Origin: Takakia lepidozioides
Lineage: Eukaryota > Streptophyta > Takakiopsida > Takakiales > Takakiaceae
Reading direction: 5' to 3'
Assembly (NCBI GenBank): GCA_030704615.1
Contig: CM060733.1
Coordinates: 73,718,001 to 73,782,000 of the forward strand
Length of the DNA stretch: 64,000 bases
Part shown: positions 9,356 through 19,260 of the stretch, one piece after another
Layout of the letters: every line of letters begins with the position of its first letter
How positions within the stretch are numbered: the stretch's first letter is position 1
Position numbers and translations under genes: made by a program
The notes under the pieces: model-generated
What the model was told of the DNA's origin: nothing
What the model saw: only the letters and a program-made list of their open reading frames with translations
Databases searched by the model: none

Positions 9356-10029
9356 GCTTGGCTTGCGGTCCCCACACAATGGTACGCCCATCCTTTTCGG
9401 AGTTTCAGTTATAGTAGAATGTACTGCTGCAAGTACCTTTGAGTCTGGCCACAGAAAGGTCCGACTTATGTCTTGCCTACCAGTAACCTATTTTGCTCGA
9501 ACTAAGATAATACTATGTCATTCACTTCTGTTTCCACGTGCTTGTATTTTTGTTTGTTGGAGGGTTCCTGTTTTTCTGCTCTCCCAAACTTTGCTTTCCT
9601 CATTTGACCCCTGGCAAGGAAATGCGGTGCCGCATTTCCAAGTAACGTCGTAGGTATTGGTAGATGCGGCCTTTGTCATAGCAAGATAGTCGCACGCAGC
9701 CTTCAGGGAGCCGACTGTCGCCAACACCAAACCCCCCAGAAATTTCGCACGTGCGAACCCTAATGCGGCACCCCATTTCCCAATTGAGTCGCAAACCTTT
9801 CCCGCCGAATATCTGAAGATGACAGAAATGTGAAGTACTGCATACTCTATTGGTGCAGACTCTATTGGTTCAATCGCGGTAGAAGGGTCAGCTTCATTCC
9901 AATGTTAAGGCATGTAAAACCACGGAATACTCTATACATGCGAGTATGCGACGTCCTTTTGTCGTGGTATACTGGATTTCTCGTTGCTCGGTCACTCATT
10001 TCCATGAGCGGATCTAAAAAACCATGAGC
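9356..10029. other. MULE 3' non-coding region
   Basis: No credible gene. A near-perfect palindrome GGAAATGCGGTGCCGCATTTCC lies around 9618-9641, and a related half-site (AATGCGGCACCCCATTTCCC) lies around 9761-9781. These resemble the GGCGCC-centred palindromes of the large MULE and may be subterminal transposase-binding sites. Confidence 0.45.
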
Positions 10030-10260
10030 GGAGTTGTTACTGACGACATATCTTCGCCGCATTACAGGATCTGCAACTTCCAAAAACGGCAAGGTCAAAT
10101 AAAAAACTAATATTTGTATACTTTTTTAATCTGTCGCATTTCCAAATTTGGAGGAGTCCGCTCATGAAATCCGTGTGTCTTAGACTTCGGCTCACCGCTC
10201 ATGTGGCTCATGCGGCTCATGGCTCATGGCTCATGGTTTCTGCTCATGAAATAGTACACC
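10010..10260 (+). repeat. Right terminal repeat region of the MULE, built of CATGAGC/GCTCATG words
   Basis: CATGAGCGG occurs twice (about 10004-10032). A dense cluster of GCTCATG words (at least six between 10160 and 10250) ends in CATGAAATAGTACACC. Its reverse complement GGTGTACTATTTCATGAGC matches the ends of the large MULE copies at 14406 and 34373. The outermost base is taken as 10260. Confidence 0.7.
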
Positions 10261-10630
10261 TCTTGAATGGGAAGTGGGGTGCAAAGGAAATTCTAGAGCA
10301 AAAATTCATGAGATGCCACCTACTTGCGAACCACCGGGGTGAAGCCCAAGAGGAGTATACTGACTGACCAGCCAAGGGGGCGTGCCGTGACAGAAAATTT
10401 CGGATCAGAGTTACCAACCACGCTGATGTTTCTACCTTCCAATGGCCGGCCAAGCAATCAGAAAACAAAAATAAAAGAAATAAGAGATATTGCTAAGAGT
10501 AGACGCATTTGATTCTTGGATAAGATGCTCAATGACATAAGTGATATGTTCTCTTCCGCTGCCGTATCATTTATGTCATCAGACTGACCAGAATTGTGAG
10601 TGCACACAAGTTTTGCAGGGTCCTTCTTTT
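10261..10630 (+). repeat. Presumed 5' LTR remnant of element 2
   Basis: This stretch lies directly before the tRNA primer site and has no coding sense, as expected for the 3' part of a 5' LTR. The exact LTR end is unclear: a CA occurs at about 10615 (TTTTGCA), some 15 bases before the primer site. There is no second copy in the window for comparison. Confidence 0.4.
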
Positions 10631-10642
10631 TGGTATCAGAGC
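10631..10642 (+). promoter_or_regulatory. Primer-binding site for initiator tRNA-Met
   Basis: TGGTATCAGAGC is the complement of the 3' end of plant initiator tRNA-Met and is the commonest primer site of plant LTR retrotransposons. It marks the start of minus-strand DNA synthesis and the 5' end of the internal region of element 2. Confidence 0.85.
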
Positions 10643-10715
10643 TACTTTCCTGTTTGACCGAACATGAAATCAAGCAACAGGTGGAGTCACTGGTAAGAGA
10701 TAAAGGCATGTTGTC

Positions 10716-11027
10716 TTGGCATGTAGAGATCAGAGTTTGATCCCAGAACAGCCAGGGATTGGTGACATTCTGATTTGCTTTAGCCAGAGAAGCACTAGCA
10801 CACATAGGGAACCTAGAGTTTATTTTTTCAATCCAGCCTGGAGGTTATACGATGGGGATATTTGTATATGTGTCCTTCATGCAGGAGGGAGGAGTACAGT
10901 AGCATTGTGGGTGAGAGAGAATGATGGCTGGAGAAGTATGAACACCATCGCTCGTGAGGTTACTTGGGGAGGTAGAGTAGAAATGTTGAGGAATGGAGTG
11001 TGGGAATGGTATAGAGGTCAACGCTGA
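10716..11027 (+). CDS. Small ORF A of element 2, first of two related units
   Basis: About 100 codons: PGIGDILICFSQ, a short variable part, then YDGDICICVLHAGG and LWVRENDGW. The following ORF at 11047 repeats the pattern (LGDIVISYTV ... ANGDLCLRMVHSG ... ILWLMVNNRW), so the pair is a tandem duplication of one beta-rich unit. It opens at a TTG, with no ATG in a good position, so the true start or an upstream exon is unknown. It lies between the primer site and gag, where no standard retrotransposon protein is expected. Function unknown. Confidence 0.45.
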   Translation: MACRDQSLIPEQPGIGDILICFSQRSTSTHREPRVYFFNPAWRLYDGDICICVLHAGGRSTVALWVRENDGWRSMNTIAREVTWGGRVEMLRNGVWEWYRGQR

Positions 11028-11046
11028 AACAGGTTTTATCTAAGAC

Positions 11047-11283
11047 ATGCAAAGGGTAGATAGCTCTATCTTTCCTACTGGACCAACATTGGGAGACATA
11101 GTTATCAGCTATACAGTGCAGGGACAGCCACTAAATCAGCCCTTACTAACTTACTATAGGCACACCACGAGCTATGCCAATGGGGATCTGTGCCTCAGGA
11201 TGGTACACTCAGGTGTTCAAGCAATTTCCATACTATGGTTGATGGTAAACAACAGATGGGTGTCTAGGAGTTCTTGCTTGTAG
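11047..11283 (+). CDS. Small ORF B of element 2, second related unit
   Basis: This 78-codon frame opens with an ATG and repeats the GDI-x-I-x-[FY] and GD[IL]-x4-VH[SA]G pattern of ORF A. It ends at TAG 11281-11283. A and B may once have been one two-unit protein fused to gag. Function unknown. Confidence 0.45.
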   Translation: MQRVDSSIFPTGPTLGDIVISYTVQGQPLNQPLLTYYRHTTSYANGDLCLRMVHSGVQAISILWLMVNNRWVSRSSCL

Positions 11284-11393
11284 AAACACATCAGGCAGAG
11301 AAGAATTACTGCTGAATGGAATGTGGATTCAGAATCCTTGAGTTTGCATTCTGATCACCCAAAGAATAATAGATTCCATCCAAAGAGCAAGCC

Positions 11394-11981
11394 ATGATTA
11401 GTCCTTCAGGTATTGACATTTTCTTTAGTGGGAAGGAAAGCGAGGATGTTGCAGATTGGCTTGATCGTCTGTAGATGGCGGGAGATGTAAGGGAGTATGC
11501 TGAAGACAAGATGGTGAAAGTGGCAAGGTTGAATCTCTTAGGCAAAGCAGATGCTTGGTATCGAAGACAGAACCCAAAGCCTGCGACATGGGATGAGTTT
11601 CAGGCAGCCATTGTGGAAACGTTTGGTCAGGTCGATCCAACCGAGCTGAAGATGAAGCTTGACTCAGTCAGACAGGAGCCAAGACAAAGGGTGCAGGCAT
11701 ACTTTGAACGGCTTGACAAGCTGTTCAAGCGAGGCACTATTGCAGATCTGGAGCAGAGGAGAAGGTTTATGGCAGGATTGCGACCAGAAATAATGCGACT
11801 GCTATTGGGAACCAGGTTTGCTAACATTGATGAAGCAGTAGAGAGAGCAGTAAAAGTGGAGAAAGGACTAGGGCAAATCGGAGAGACCCCTATGGAACCA
11901 ATGGAAGACGAAGAGGAAGCTGTTGACAGACCAATGTCTCAAATGGACAGACGCTTGGATGACCTCAATTTCACACTATGA
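11394..11981 (+). pseudogene. Gag capsid domain of element 2
   Basis: The frame starts at ATG 11394 (ISPSGIDIFFSGKESEDVADWLDRL) and meets a TAG at 11472-11474. It then continues in the same frame through ARLNLLGKADAWYRRQ, TWDEFQAAIVETFG, and VQAYFERLDKLFKRG...RRFMAGLRPEIMRLLL. This is the classical retrotransposon gag (capsid) layout with a Trp-rich core and an MHR-like region. The only lesion inside it is the TAG, which reads as a Gln codon changed by one transition. Confidence 0.85.
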
Positions 11982-12056
11982 AAGTATTTTGAGAAGGGAT
12001 CCACTCATTCTGAGGCCTCAGGGAGCCGTACCCCACCGCGTGGTATGACCACAGTG

Positions 12057-12434
12057 TGAAACAATTGTCAACAGGAAGGGCATGTAGCAGCATTCTGTCC
12101 ATCCGGGAGAACCCCTTTGAAATGTGGAAAATGCCACAAATTTGGGCACCGGACAGACCAGTGTGGTAAGCAATGCAACTTCTGCAAAATGTTGGGACAC
12201 ACGAAGGACCAATGCAGGGCAAAGGCAGCCATGAGATCAGGAGGAGTGCACGCCACCAACTTACTGGAGGTCATGTGTGATGATGAAGAGGCGGTCTTGG
12301 CTGAGCTAAATGAGATTATGGCAGGGAACACAGTCAATGAAGTTCGACTACCTAAGAAGAGGGTTCCTGTTCCATTACCAGTCCCCAAGTCCTACAGCAG
12401 ACAACAAAAAAGGAGAAGCAACAGAAGCTGCTGA
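12057..12434 (+). pseudogene. Nucleocapsid of element 2 with three CCHC zinc knuckles
   Basis: Three knuckles of form C-x2-C-x4-H-x4-C follow each other. The first is x-NNCQQEGHVAAFC (12057-12098), whose first Cys codon has become TGA. The second is CGKCHKFGHRTDQC and the third CNFCKMLGHTKDQC (about 12123-12216). They bind the genomic RNA in the particle. A basic tail (KKRVPVPLPVPKSYSRQQKRRSNRS) follows. The reading frame has shifted relative to the capsid frame ending at 11981. Confidence 0.85.
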
Positions 12435-13653
12435 GGAACATGCCAGACCACAACGGTTGGGCCATCCAAGTAAGATGCTACCAAGATGGTCTGAAACTAC
12501 AGCTGGAAGATCAAAAATACTTGATCACTTTTATAAGGGCCGTATCTCCATGTCACCAATGGATATGATCATGAGTATGCTAGAGGAGTTTGAGAAATTA
12601 AAGGGATTGGTCAAAGTGGTTGAGCGAGCCAAGGAGAGTAGCAGACAAACTAACTGGACTGCTGGAGCAAAACACACTGGTGTGCAACACGTTTCCAAAC
12701 AGCATGCAGTAGCCTATGCATACAATGGGAAGGTGAAGGCTCTTCACGCTATGGTAACCATAGGGGATTTCCAAGTGCTAGGACAGATCGACACAGGAGC
12801 TATGGTCTCTGTGATGGCAGCAAGCACAGCACGGGATTTGGGAATTATGAAGGAAGTATTAAATGACAAAGAGGTTGCTTACCGTGTGGCATCTGTTGAT
12901 TCGTCAACTTTCCCACCGTGACCTTGAGGTCCTCTAGCCTACCCATTGCTGTCTCCACTATCATTTATAGTGGTTGATACGGACAGCTACCACATGCTAC
13001 TAGGACTTGACTTCTTGAAGAAATTTGGGGCTGCAGTAGATACAGAGGCTGAAACACTGCGAATACGCTATGGACCTGGAACTGATGTGGCTTATTTTCC
13101 CTTGCACACAGTTGAGTTGGCTGACAACAAGATGCAGCAATTCCAGGAGCTGTGTGAGAACATATTGGTTGAGCCTGCAGAAGGGATATGGGACAGTAAG
13201 AATCAGATCTTTGCAGTATCGCAGGCTGAAGCTCCCAGGAACAATGTAATCCAAATTCCCAGTCATGATGAGTGGGAAGAGGAATCAGAAGAATGGGAGA
13301 CAGATTTGGAGACTGGATCACAATACATGGAGGAAGAACTAGGGCAGCACAACTATGATGAACTGATCAGGGTTGCGGACATAGAGGATCATGAGCTAGA
13401 GGACCAGGGTTTGGGAACATTGCTTGAACAAGAGGCACACCAAGGCATGACCAGGTTGATCCTAAGGGATGCCTATAACAAGGCATGGGAAAATGAACTC
13501 CAGGAAGAAAATGAAGGGGAAGACGATTTTCAGGACTGGTTGAGGGTCACTGCTCTTGAAGAAAAGGGAACGTTACCAGAGAGCCCATATACTCTGTCTC
13601 TGGGGAAATGGACAGGACAAGTAAGGAAGTGCCAAGTCGTTGGTAGATGCTGA
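12310..13653 (+). pseudogene. Aspartic protease and linker of element 2
   Basis: The active site is VLGQIDTGAMVSVMAAST at about 12775 (D-T-G-A retropepsin signature). A TGA at 12919-12921 and a frame change separate it from the second half, HMLLGLDFLKKFGAAVD (about 12992), the usual retropepsin C-terminal motif. A long acidic linker (Glu/Asp-rich, about 13260-13560) leads to RT. The lesion falls inside the protease fold, so no active enzyme can be made from this copy. Confidence 0.85.
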
Positions 13654-14405
13654 GAGCAAGGCTGAAGCTAAGCAACCAGTTGACAGAGATGCAAAGAGAA
13701 CAGATGTTGGCCATGCTGGAGCAGAACCAAGAGGCATTTGCCCTCAGCAAGGCAGATCTGGGTTTTTGCAAGGACGTGGAACATTACATAGACACTCAGG
13801 GCTTTCCACCATGCAGGAGTCGAGCAAACAGGCTGTCGGAGTGGGAAGAGAAGGAGGTGCAATCACAAATAGAAGCGTTAATCAAACAAGGAAAAATGAA
13901 ACCAAGTGCCTCGGAGTATAGTTCTCCAGTCACTTTGCCACCAAAGAAGGATGGGAGTAAGCGCTTTTGCGGTGACTACAGACCCCTAAATCAGCAAACC
14001 AGGAGAGACTCATACCCCATGCCACTGATTCGTGATGTCTTACAACAGCTGGGAAAGGCCAGCTGGTTTTCAGCACTAGATCTACAAAGTGGCTTTTGGC
14101 AGATGAGCGAGCAAGATATCAAGAAGACTGCCATAATTACCAGATCAGGTCTTTATGAGTGGCTGGTGATGCCTTTTGGGCTGAAAAATGCCACAGCAAC
14201 TTTTCAGCGAGCAATGAACACCATTTTAACTTAGGAAATTAAAGAATACGCGAAGGTGTTTGTGGATGACATAAATGTCCACAACACAGAATGGGAGTCT
14301 CACCTGAGGCATGTTGAAAGCATTCTACAGCGGTTGAATGAGAGCAATCTGAAGCTGAACCCTGAGAAGTGCGAATTTGGGAAACAAGAACTGGTGTTCC
14401 TCGGA
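13647..14405 (+). pseudogene. Reverse transcriptase of element 2, truncated
   Basis: Motifs are RFCGDYRPLNQQTRRD, WFSALDLQSGFWQM, LVMPFGLKNATATFQRAMN and, after a TAG at 14232-14234, KVFVDDINVH (the YxDD box as FVDD) and NPEKCEFGKQELVFLG. The frame stops making sense at the terminal repeat of the large MULE (from 14406), which has cut off the thumb, RNase H and integrase. Confidence 0.9.
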
Positions 14406-14470
14406 GGTTTACTATTTCATGAACGCATGAGCCCATGAGCCTATGAGCCTATGAGCTCATGAGCGGGCAT
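14406..14470 (+). repeat. Left terminal inverted repeat of the large MULE
   Basis: The outermost GGTTTACTATTTCATGAAC is followed by tandem CATGAGC-type words and ATGAGCTCATGAGCGGGCAT (14451-14470). The same 20-mer occurs at 34386-34405, the opposite terminus of the inverted copy, so the two ends are inverted repeats of each other. The MULE at 10260 shares the outermost part. Confidence 0.75.
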
Positions 14471-14479
14471 CCGCGGAAT

Positions 14480-14860
14480 TGGAATTTTCCTGCCTTTATT
14501 GACGGTGTTATGTCCTCTTACCTCGGTAATAGGGTCTGTTTCTCCTGGTCCAGGATGCGGAATGAGGTATTTCGGCGCCATTATTCCCAAGAGCAGTGTG
14601 CTAAAATGGTGTTTTGAAGACATCCACCGGGGTATTTCGGCACCGAAATTACCTCTTAAAATGTGATATAGTGCGGTATTTAATGGCGCAGAATGGGCTA
14701 TTTGGGCGCCGAAATACCCAAGTGGGATGTGCTGAAGTGCCTTGTGCTGAAGGCTTCCATCGCGATATTTTGGTACAGTAATTCATCCGTGGAATTTTTT
14801 AGGCCCATATAACGAAGGCGTGCATTGGGCTATTTCGGCGCCAAATTTCCCAATATGAAT
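14480..14860. repeat. Subterminal GGCGCC repeats, left end
   Basis: Sites of the form TATTTCGGCGCCGAAAT or variants occur at about 14567, 14630, 14697 and 14823, with a degenerate one near 14765. They are spaced about 60-67 bp apart. The opposite terminus (34600-35060) has an equivalent series. Repeated palindromic sites next to transposon termini are usually transposase-binding sites (inference). Confidence 0.65.
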
Positions 14861-15941
14861 GTTAGAAACGGCAGGGTTTTCATGGCTTCAAGTTCTCGGC
14901 TCGATGTGTGTATAAATTACTTGTAGGGTTCTTCACTGAAGTTTGCGTCTCTTCTACTTTTATTATACATTTTGGTTGGCGGAAGAAATGTAGGGAATCG
15001 GACAAGCAGTCTGAACACAATGATTTTTCAAATCGTCAATATTTTCATTAAGTGTTTCAGAACTGTACAACAAAAGGATCCAAATGAGACTTTGCTATGG
15101 TGAGGATCCGCTATCACTGTCCGATGCATCCCCGGCCTCATGCAAGGATGGCTGCCTTCCACCTGCCTCCGAACCTGCACTGCCGCTACCGCTGTTACTC
15201 TGAGAAGCCCTCCCCTCAAAAATACCATCCTCACCAGCCGGAACTGTCCACCTGGGTGCGGAAGTGTCCTCAACATTCCCCTCGTTCTCGGACGCGGATT
15301 CTATTACGAACTTCCCTACTCTGCCTTTCACAATTCTATGTTTGGCCTCACGCCTCATTATAATTCTCTGCTCATTCCCGTATGTCAATTGCTCTAACCG
15401 AGTAGGCCTATCCTCCCTCCTGATGGCTTCTCTGGCAGCCGTGTCTGCATAGGCTGGTAGAAAAAAAAGCTTATGGGGACTCACGAGAAACGATTTTCTG
15501 GCAAAGAATGGCCGATGCGATTCTGTCTCCTCCTCTGCAACAGGGTCCGATTCGGGCAAGTCTCCCAGCTTCTCCTCGTCGGACGACTCTGCAAGGCTGA
15601 GTGTACGCACAAACATAGAATGAAGTACATTAGAGAATTCAAACAGGGAATCATTAGGTTGCATGGTCCCTACAACCGAAACCAATACATTTACTATGGT
15701 GCAACTCACTCGAAGACAGGCATTGGGGGAAGCGGCTTCGGGCGCCCCTGCATCGAACGAATTTCCTGGACTTCCTCCTCTTCATCTTCCTCCTCCCCTT
15801 CCACGTCATCTTCTGCGTTTTTGGGATCCTCAGTCGGAGGCAAACGCTGAAGGCCCGCCAAATTGTAATCGTACAAGGCCGTATCCCCCTCAAATGAGAA
15901 CACAAATCGGTTCGACATCCTTCCCGCCCACATACAGGCAC

Positions 15942-16062
15942 CTGCAAATTCATACGACACAACCACAACCAAACTCAAGAATGAGTCACTTCCTCGCACA
16001 AGCAAACATACACAAACGGAAATGGTGTCAATTTCGGTGCCGCATTCAATTAACGTTCTCAC
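15942..16062 (-). other. Intron splitting the SAM-binding motif of the methyltransferase-like gene
   Basis: On the minus strand the donor is ACAG|GTGAGAACG and the acceptor GAATTTGCAG|GTGCC, giving 121 nt with a T-rich 3' part. One base from exon 3 and two from exon 4 form the glycine codon of TANTGA, so the phase matches exactly. Confidence 0.65.
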
Positions 16063-16772
16063 CTGTGTTTGCAGTGACGTCGAGGACCCTGCCTTCAACA
16101 TCCGTACATGTTTCCATGAGCGTCTGGATGAATGCAGGACTCCTGGTCCTGCCATACCTCCATGGCTTGCCCGACAAATCACAAAGAATGTCCTTCTCTC
16201 CCACATGGTTGAACAGGACGTTATACTCCAGTGGATCAACTGTGGAATCAACAAGTCTTCCTGCTTCACGTAATTTGAATTTCGAATGTTCCTTCACGAA
16301 GCAAAATGCCTAAAAGATAAGAGTCTGCAGAGAAGGAAATGTCCTGGAGGTTTTGCTCCTCCGCAAGCTCCAGCAGGTTCTGATCGTCGCCAAGTCGTAC
16401 CACGTTGTCGTCCTCTCCTTCTGTCAGCTCAATGGGCCGCCCTTCTGCAGATCCAACTCCCACATCTCCAGCGGCCTCCACCGCATCCGTGTTTTTTGAA
16501 ATTGATTGCAAACCCAATATCTCCGCTTCCAGTCTCCCTAGGGGTTTTACTGGCGAAGCCATGGGCTCCTTCTGCTTCATCGGCTTCCGAACTCTAGGTG
16601 GGCTTTTCTGAGGCGATATCTGAGGTGTTGAATGAGGACTCGCCTGCCTCGATGCACTTCTACCTTGCGAGCGCAGCACCCGGGCAGGAGTATCCAAAGT
16701 TGACTGTGTTGCCTCGCCCCCCTGCGATCCCTCCCCAGCTCCCATTTCAAACAAACAGGAAAACATGAGACA

Positions 16773-16846
16773 CTGCACGCCAAAAAAAAGGTGTAAAAGG
16801 AATATTGCGTATGGAGTGCTTCACATCCGCAAAGCACGAATCTCAC
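16773..16846 (-). other. First intron of the methyltransferase-like gene (74 nt)
   Basis: The donor is CCACCA|GTGAGATTC and the acceptor TTTTTTTTGGCGTGCAG|TGTCTCATG. Exon 1 ends on a complete codon and exon 2 opens in the frame that continues for about 150 codons. The polypyrimidine tract before the acceptor is clear. Confidence 0.6.
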
Positions 16847-17005
16847 TGGTGGGCGATCCGAGTATCCGGATAACGAGGTCTGCATTTCATGCATGAGACG
16901 GAGCTTAAGTCGTATCGTCGGCGGCTTCCCAAAATCCCGCGTCCTCCTTCTCTTTGCCGGAGTCGCCTCACCTTCCACAAACTCTATGCTATCACTATGC
17001 CGCAT

Positions 17006-17405
17006 AAGGAGAGGAAACGCATGAGAATGTCACTGCAGAAGGGCAAGGAGCGAGAGAGCGAAGCGGTGGAACATGCAACCACTATGCACGAGCAAATGTG
17101 TAAGCAGCCACGTCTCCCGAAGCGTTGCCACCGTCCACCACTTTCTGCCGTATGGGTGTGATGAAGAGATTGTGACCCCTGACACGTTCGCACGGATGAA
17201 GTCGACTGGAACACGACGCGTGCCAGTTCCAGCCACCAGTACAAGACAGTTTATCCGAATTGCGGCACCGAAATACCTTCCGTTCACCGGATACTGTTCC
17301 CGGAGCAGCCGACATTGAATGAAATATCCGCACATCATGAAACCCAACCGCCATGAAAATCCCCTGCCTATGACATTCAACAGTCAGGTCGGTACGTTTC
17401 ATCAG
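17006..17405. other. Spacer, no gene recognised
   Basis: Overlapping short frames exist on both strands, but none has convincing codon sense or a known motif. The stretch would hold the promoter of the minus-strand methyltransferase-like gene. Confidence 0.4.
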
Positions 17406-19260
17406 CGGACGGATGAATTTCGGCGCCGAAATTCATCCTATTCAAGTGCTTTCATACACAAACTTACAAATTTCGGCGCCGCAATTCATCGCTTCCCAAG
17501 TCCTCATTCGTCATGAGCAAACCTGTCGGTGGGATATCGGAGCCGGAATTAATTCCGGGACAGTGGAAACGGCTGCACTTGGGCACATTTCATCCATATT
17601 TCGGCGCCGAAATTCATCCAGAGCGAAGACTAAATCGGCACCATGCTATGCTTTGCCGCCATCATTGCCCCTGACGGATGCTGTCCATGCCTGTTGGACT
17701 TGCCATTTCTGGACATTTAACTATAATTTCGGCGCCGAAATTATACTTTATGTGCGGGCAACGTCCCGTGCGAAAAAGACCACTTAATGGATACTGTCGG
17801 TTTCAAATGAAAAAAACGGCTAAAATGCAATTAATTTTGACAGAAGGGGTTCTATATGCCGATTTCTCCATTAAATGCAGAATATTCCTGTTATCTTCGT
17901 CGGAACGGGGTATTTCCAACGATTTACGAAAAATTATATCATCCAGAAGCAAAAAGTAAGTGTCGGGTTTGGACGAATTTCGGCGCCGAAATTCATCCAT
18001 TTCAAAGAAAAATAAATATTGAAGGGAGGGCATTGGATGAATTTCGGCGCCGAAATCCGGCGCTCAAACCCTGAAAAGAATTTGGAGGGATGAAGTCGGT
18101 TGAATTTCGGCGCCGAAATTCATTGCTCGCGAAGAAAAAAAAAAATCGGGAGGACTTCAGATGAATTTCGGCGCCGAAATTCATTGCTCGCGAAGAGAAA
18201 GAAAAATTCGGGAGGACTTCGGATGAATTTCGGCGCCGAAATTCATTGCTGGCGAAGAAAAAATAAAATTCGGGAGGACTTCGGATGAATTTCGGCGCCG
18301 AAATTCATTGCTCGCGAAGAAAAAAGAAAATTAAAAGGGAGGACTTCGGATGAATTTCGGTGCCGAAATTCATTGCTCGCGAAGAAAAAAAAATTTCTGG
18401 AGGACTTCGGATGAATTTCGGCGCCGAAATTCATGGCTTGCGAAGAAAAAAAATTCGGGGGACTTCGGATGAATTTCGGCGCCGAAATTCATTGCTTGCG
18501 AAGAAAAAAAAAATTCGGGAGGACTTCGGATGAATTTCGGCGCCGAAATTCATTGCTTGAAAAAAATAAAAGGACTTCGGATGAATTTCGGCACCGAAAT
18601 TCATTGCTCGCGAAGAAAAAAAAAAATAGAAGGGAGTACTTCGGATGAATTTCGGCGCCGAAATTCATTGCTTGCGAAGAAAAATAAAATTCGGGAGGAC
18701 TTCGGATGAATTTCGGCGCCGAAATTCATTGCTCGCGAAGAAAAAAGAAAATTAGAAAGGGAGTACTTGGATGAGGTTCGGCGCCGAAGTTCATCTGTCG
18801 CAAAGAAAAAAAAAAAAAAAAAAAAAAAAAACTTCAGATGCATTTCGGCACCGAAATCCATCCGCAGGGTAGCAGAATTAGGGTCGGAAAAGGAGATGAA
18901 GAATGAATTTCGGCGCTGAAATATATCCATTCTGCCGATTCAGGATTACTGTCATTCGGATGTCGGCACCGATATCCGGACACATGGTGAATCACGACTG
19001 TAATGAGGAACACATTCATCCGTATTTTGGCATCCAAATTCAACCCTCATGTGCAGAAACAATTTGATGAAGAAGATGTTCATCCGAATTTTGGCACCGA
19101 AATCCATCCGTTGGGTGCTTGGTCAGTTTTATGAGGTGAACAAATTACTATTTCTGTCGCCGGAATTCATCCCTGGCTTCCAAAGTTGTTACATGACAGA
19201 GATGTTCATCCAGATTTCGGTGCCAAAATTCATGGGAAGGCCTGATTTATTGTAGCCCAA
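17405..19260. repeat. Palindromic GGCGCC array inside the large MULE (left copy)
   Basis: The core GAATTTCGGCGCCGAAATTC is a perfect palindrome, extended to 24 bp by flanking AT/AT in most copies. It occurs singly from 17415 on and as a dense tandem array at about 17980-18770. Array units are about 60 bp and consist of the palindrome, then TGCTCGCGAAG, an A-rich run and GGAGGACTTCGG. Roughly a dozen tandem units are present here. Diverged single sites continue to about 19225. The unit length near a multiple of three creates long open frames (NFGAEIH repeats) that should not be taken as proteins. A 29-nt A-run lies at about 18803-18831. Confidence 0.9.

Larger units (their letters stand above)
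7204..10260 (+). mobile_element. Mutator-like element (MULE) with a SWIM-type transposase, left end truncated
   Basis: The element holds a transposase gene (7214-9355), 0.9 kb of non-coding 3' sequence and a right terminus made of GCTCATG words. Read from the outside, the right end begins GGTGTACTATTTCATGAGC (10260 downwards), matching the left end of the large MULE at 14406 (GGTTTACTATTTCATGAAC). The left end has no such terminal repeat and starts inside the transposase core next to a broken LTR. This copy is therefore 5'-truncated. It sits between the LTR pair of element 1 and the LTR remnant of element 2. Confidence 0.75.
10261..14405 (+). mobile_element. Ty3/gypsy retrotransposon 2, truncated at both ends
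   Basis: The order is LTR remnant, iMet primer-binding site, two small related ORFs, gag, three zinc knuckles, protease and RT. The left LTR is cut by the MULE terminus at 10260, and the RT is cut by the large MULE at 14406. RNase H, integrase and the 3' LTR are absent. Several stop codons and frameshifts show it is dead. Confidence 0.8.
15095..17005 (-). pseudogene. Intron-containing SAM-methyltransferase-like gene carried by the large MULE
   Basis: Exon 1 (17005-16847) starts MRHSDSIEFVEGEATPAKRRR. It ends at a donor GTGAGA, and exon 2 (from 16772) continues in phase after a GCAG acceptor. Exon 2 is Ser/Pro-rich, then acidic. After an unresolved frame change near 16300, exon 3 reads VDPLEYNVLFNHVGEKDILC...KPWRYGRTRSPAFIQTL...GRVLDVTANTG. 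Its donor ACAG|GTGAGA (16063) and the acceptor TTTGCAG (exon 4 from 15941) join in phase to give TGACMWAGRMSNRFVFSFEGD. This resembles the Lys-Pro plus D-x-F-x-G-x-G and E-x-D motifs of N6-adenine/N4-cytosine methyltransferases, with TANTG replacing FxGxG. Acidic and Ser/Gly-rich tails follow to the stop at 15095. I see no DPPY motif, so it may lack activity or be missing a region. Host capture is inferred. Confidence 0.55.

Noticed and set aside
14404-14440. GGLLFHE as a shared RT motif at 14404 and 34371
   Set aside because: Both occurrences lie at the MULE ends and match the 10260 terminus as well, so the sequence belongs to the transposon terminus and not to RT.
15097-15452. Plus-strand frames over the methyltransferase-like gene
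   Set aside because: Minus-strand reading has matching splice phases and a recognisable motif. The plus frames are shadows.
17980-18930. Long open frames with repeated NFGAEIH / EFRRRNS peptides on both strands (also 37445-38660)
   Set aside because: They result from the roughly 60-bp palindromic array, are open on both strands, and have no codon bias. Not proteins.
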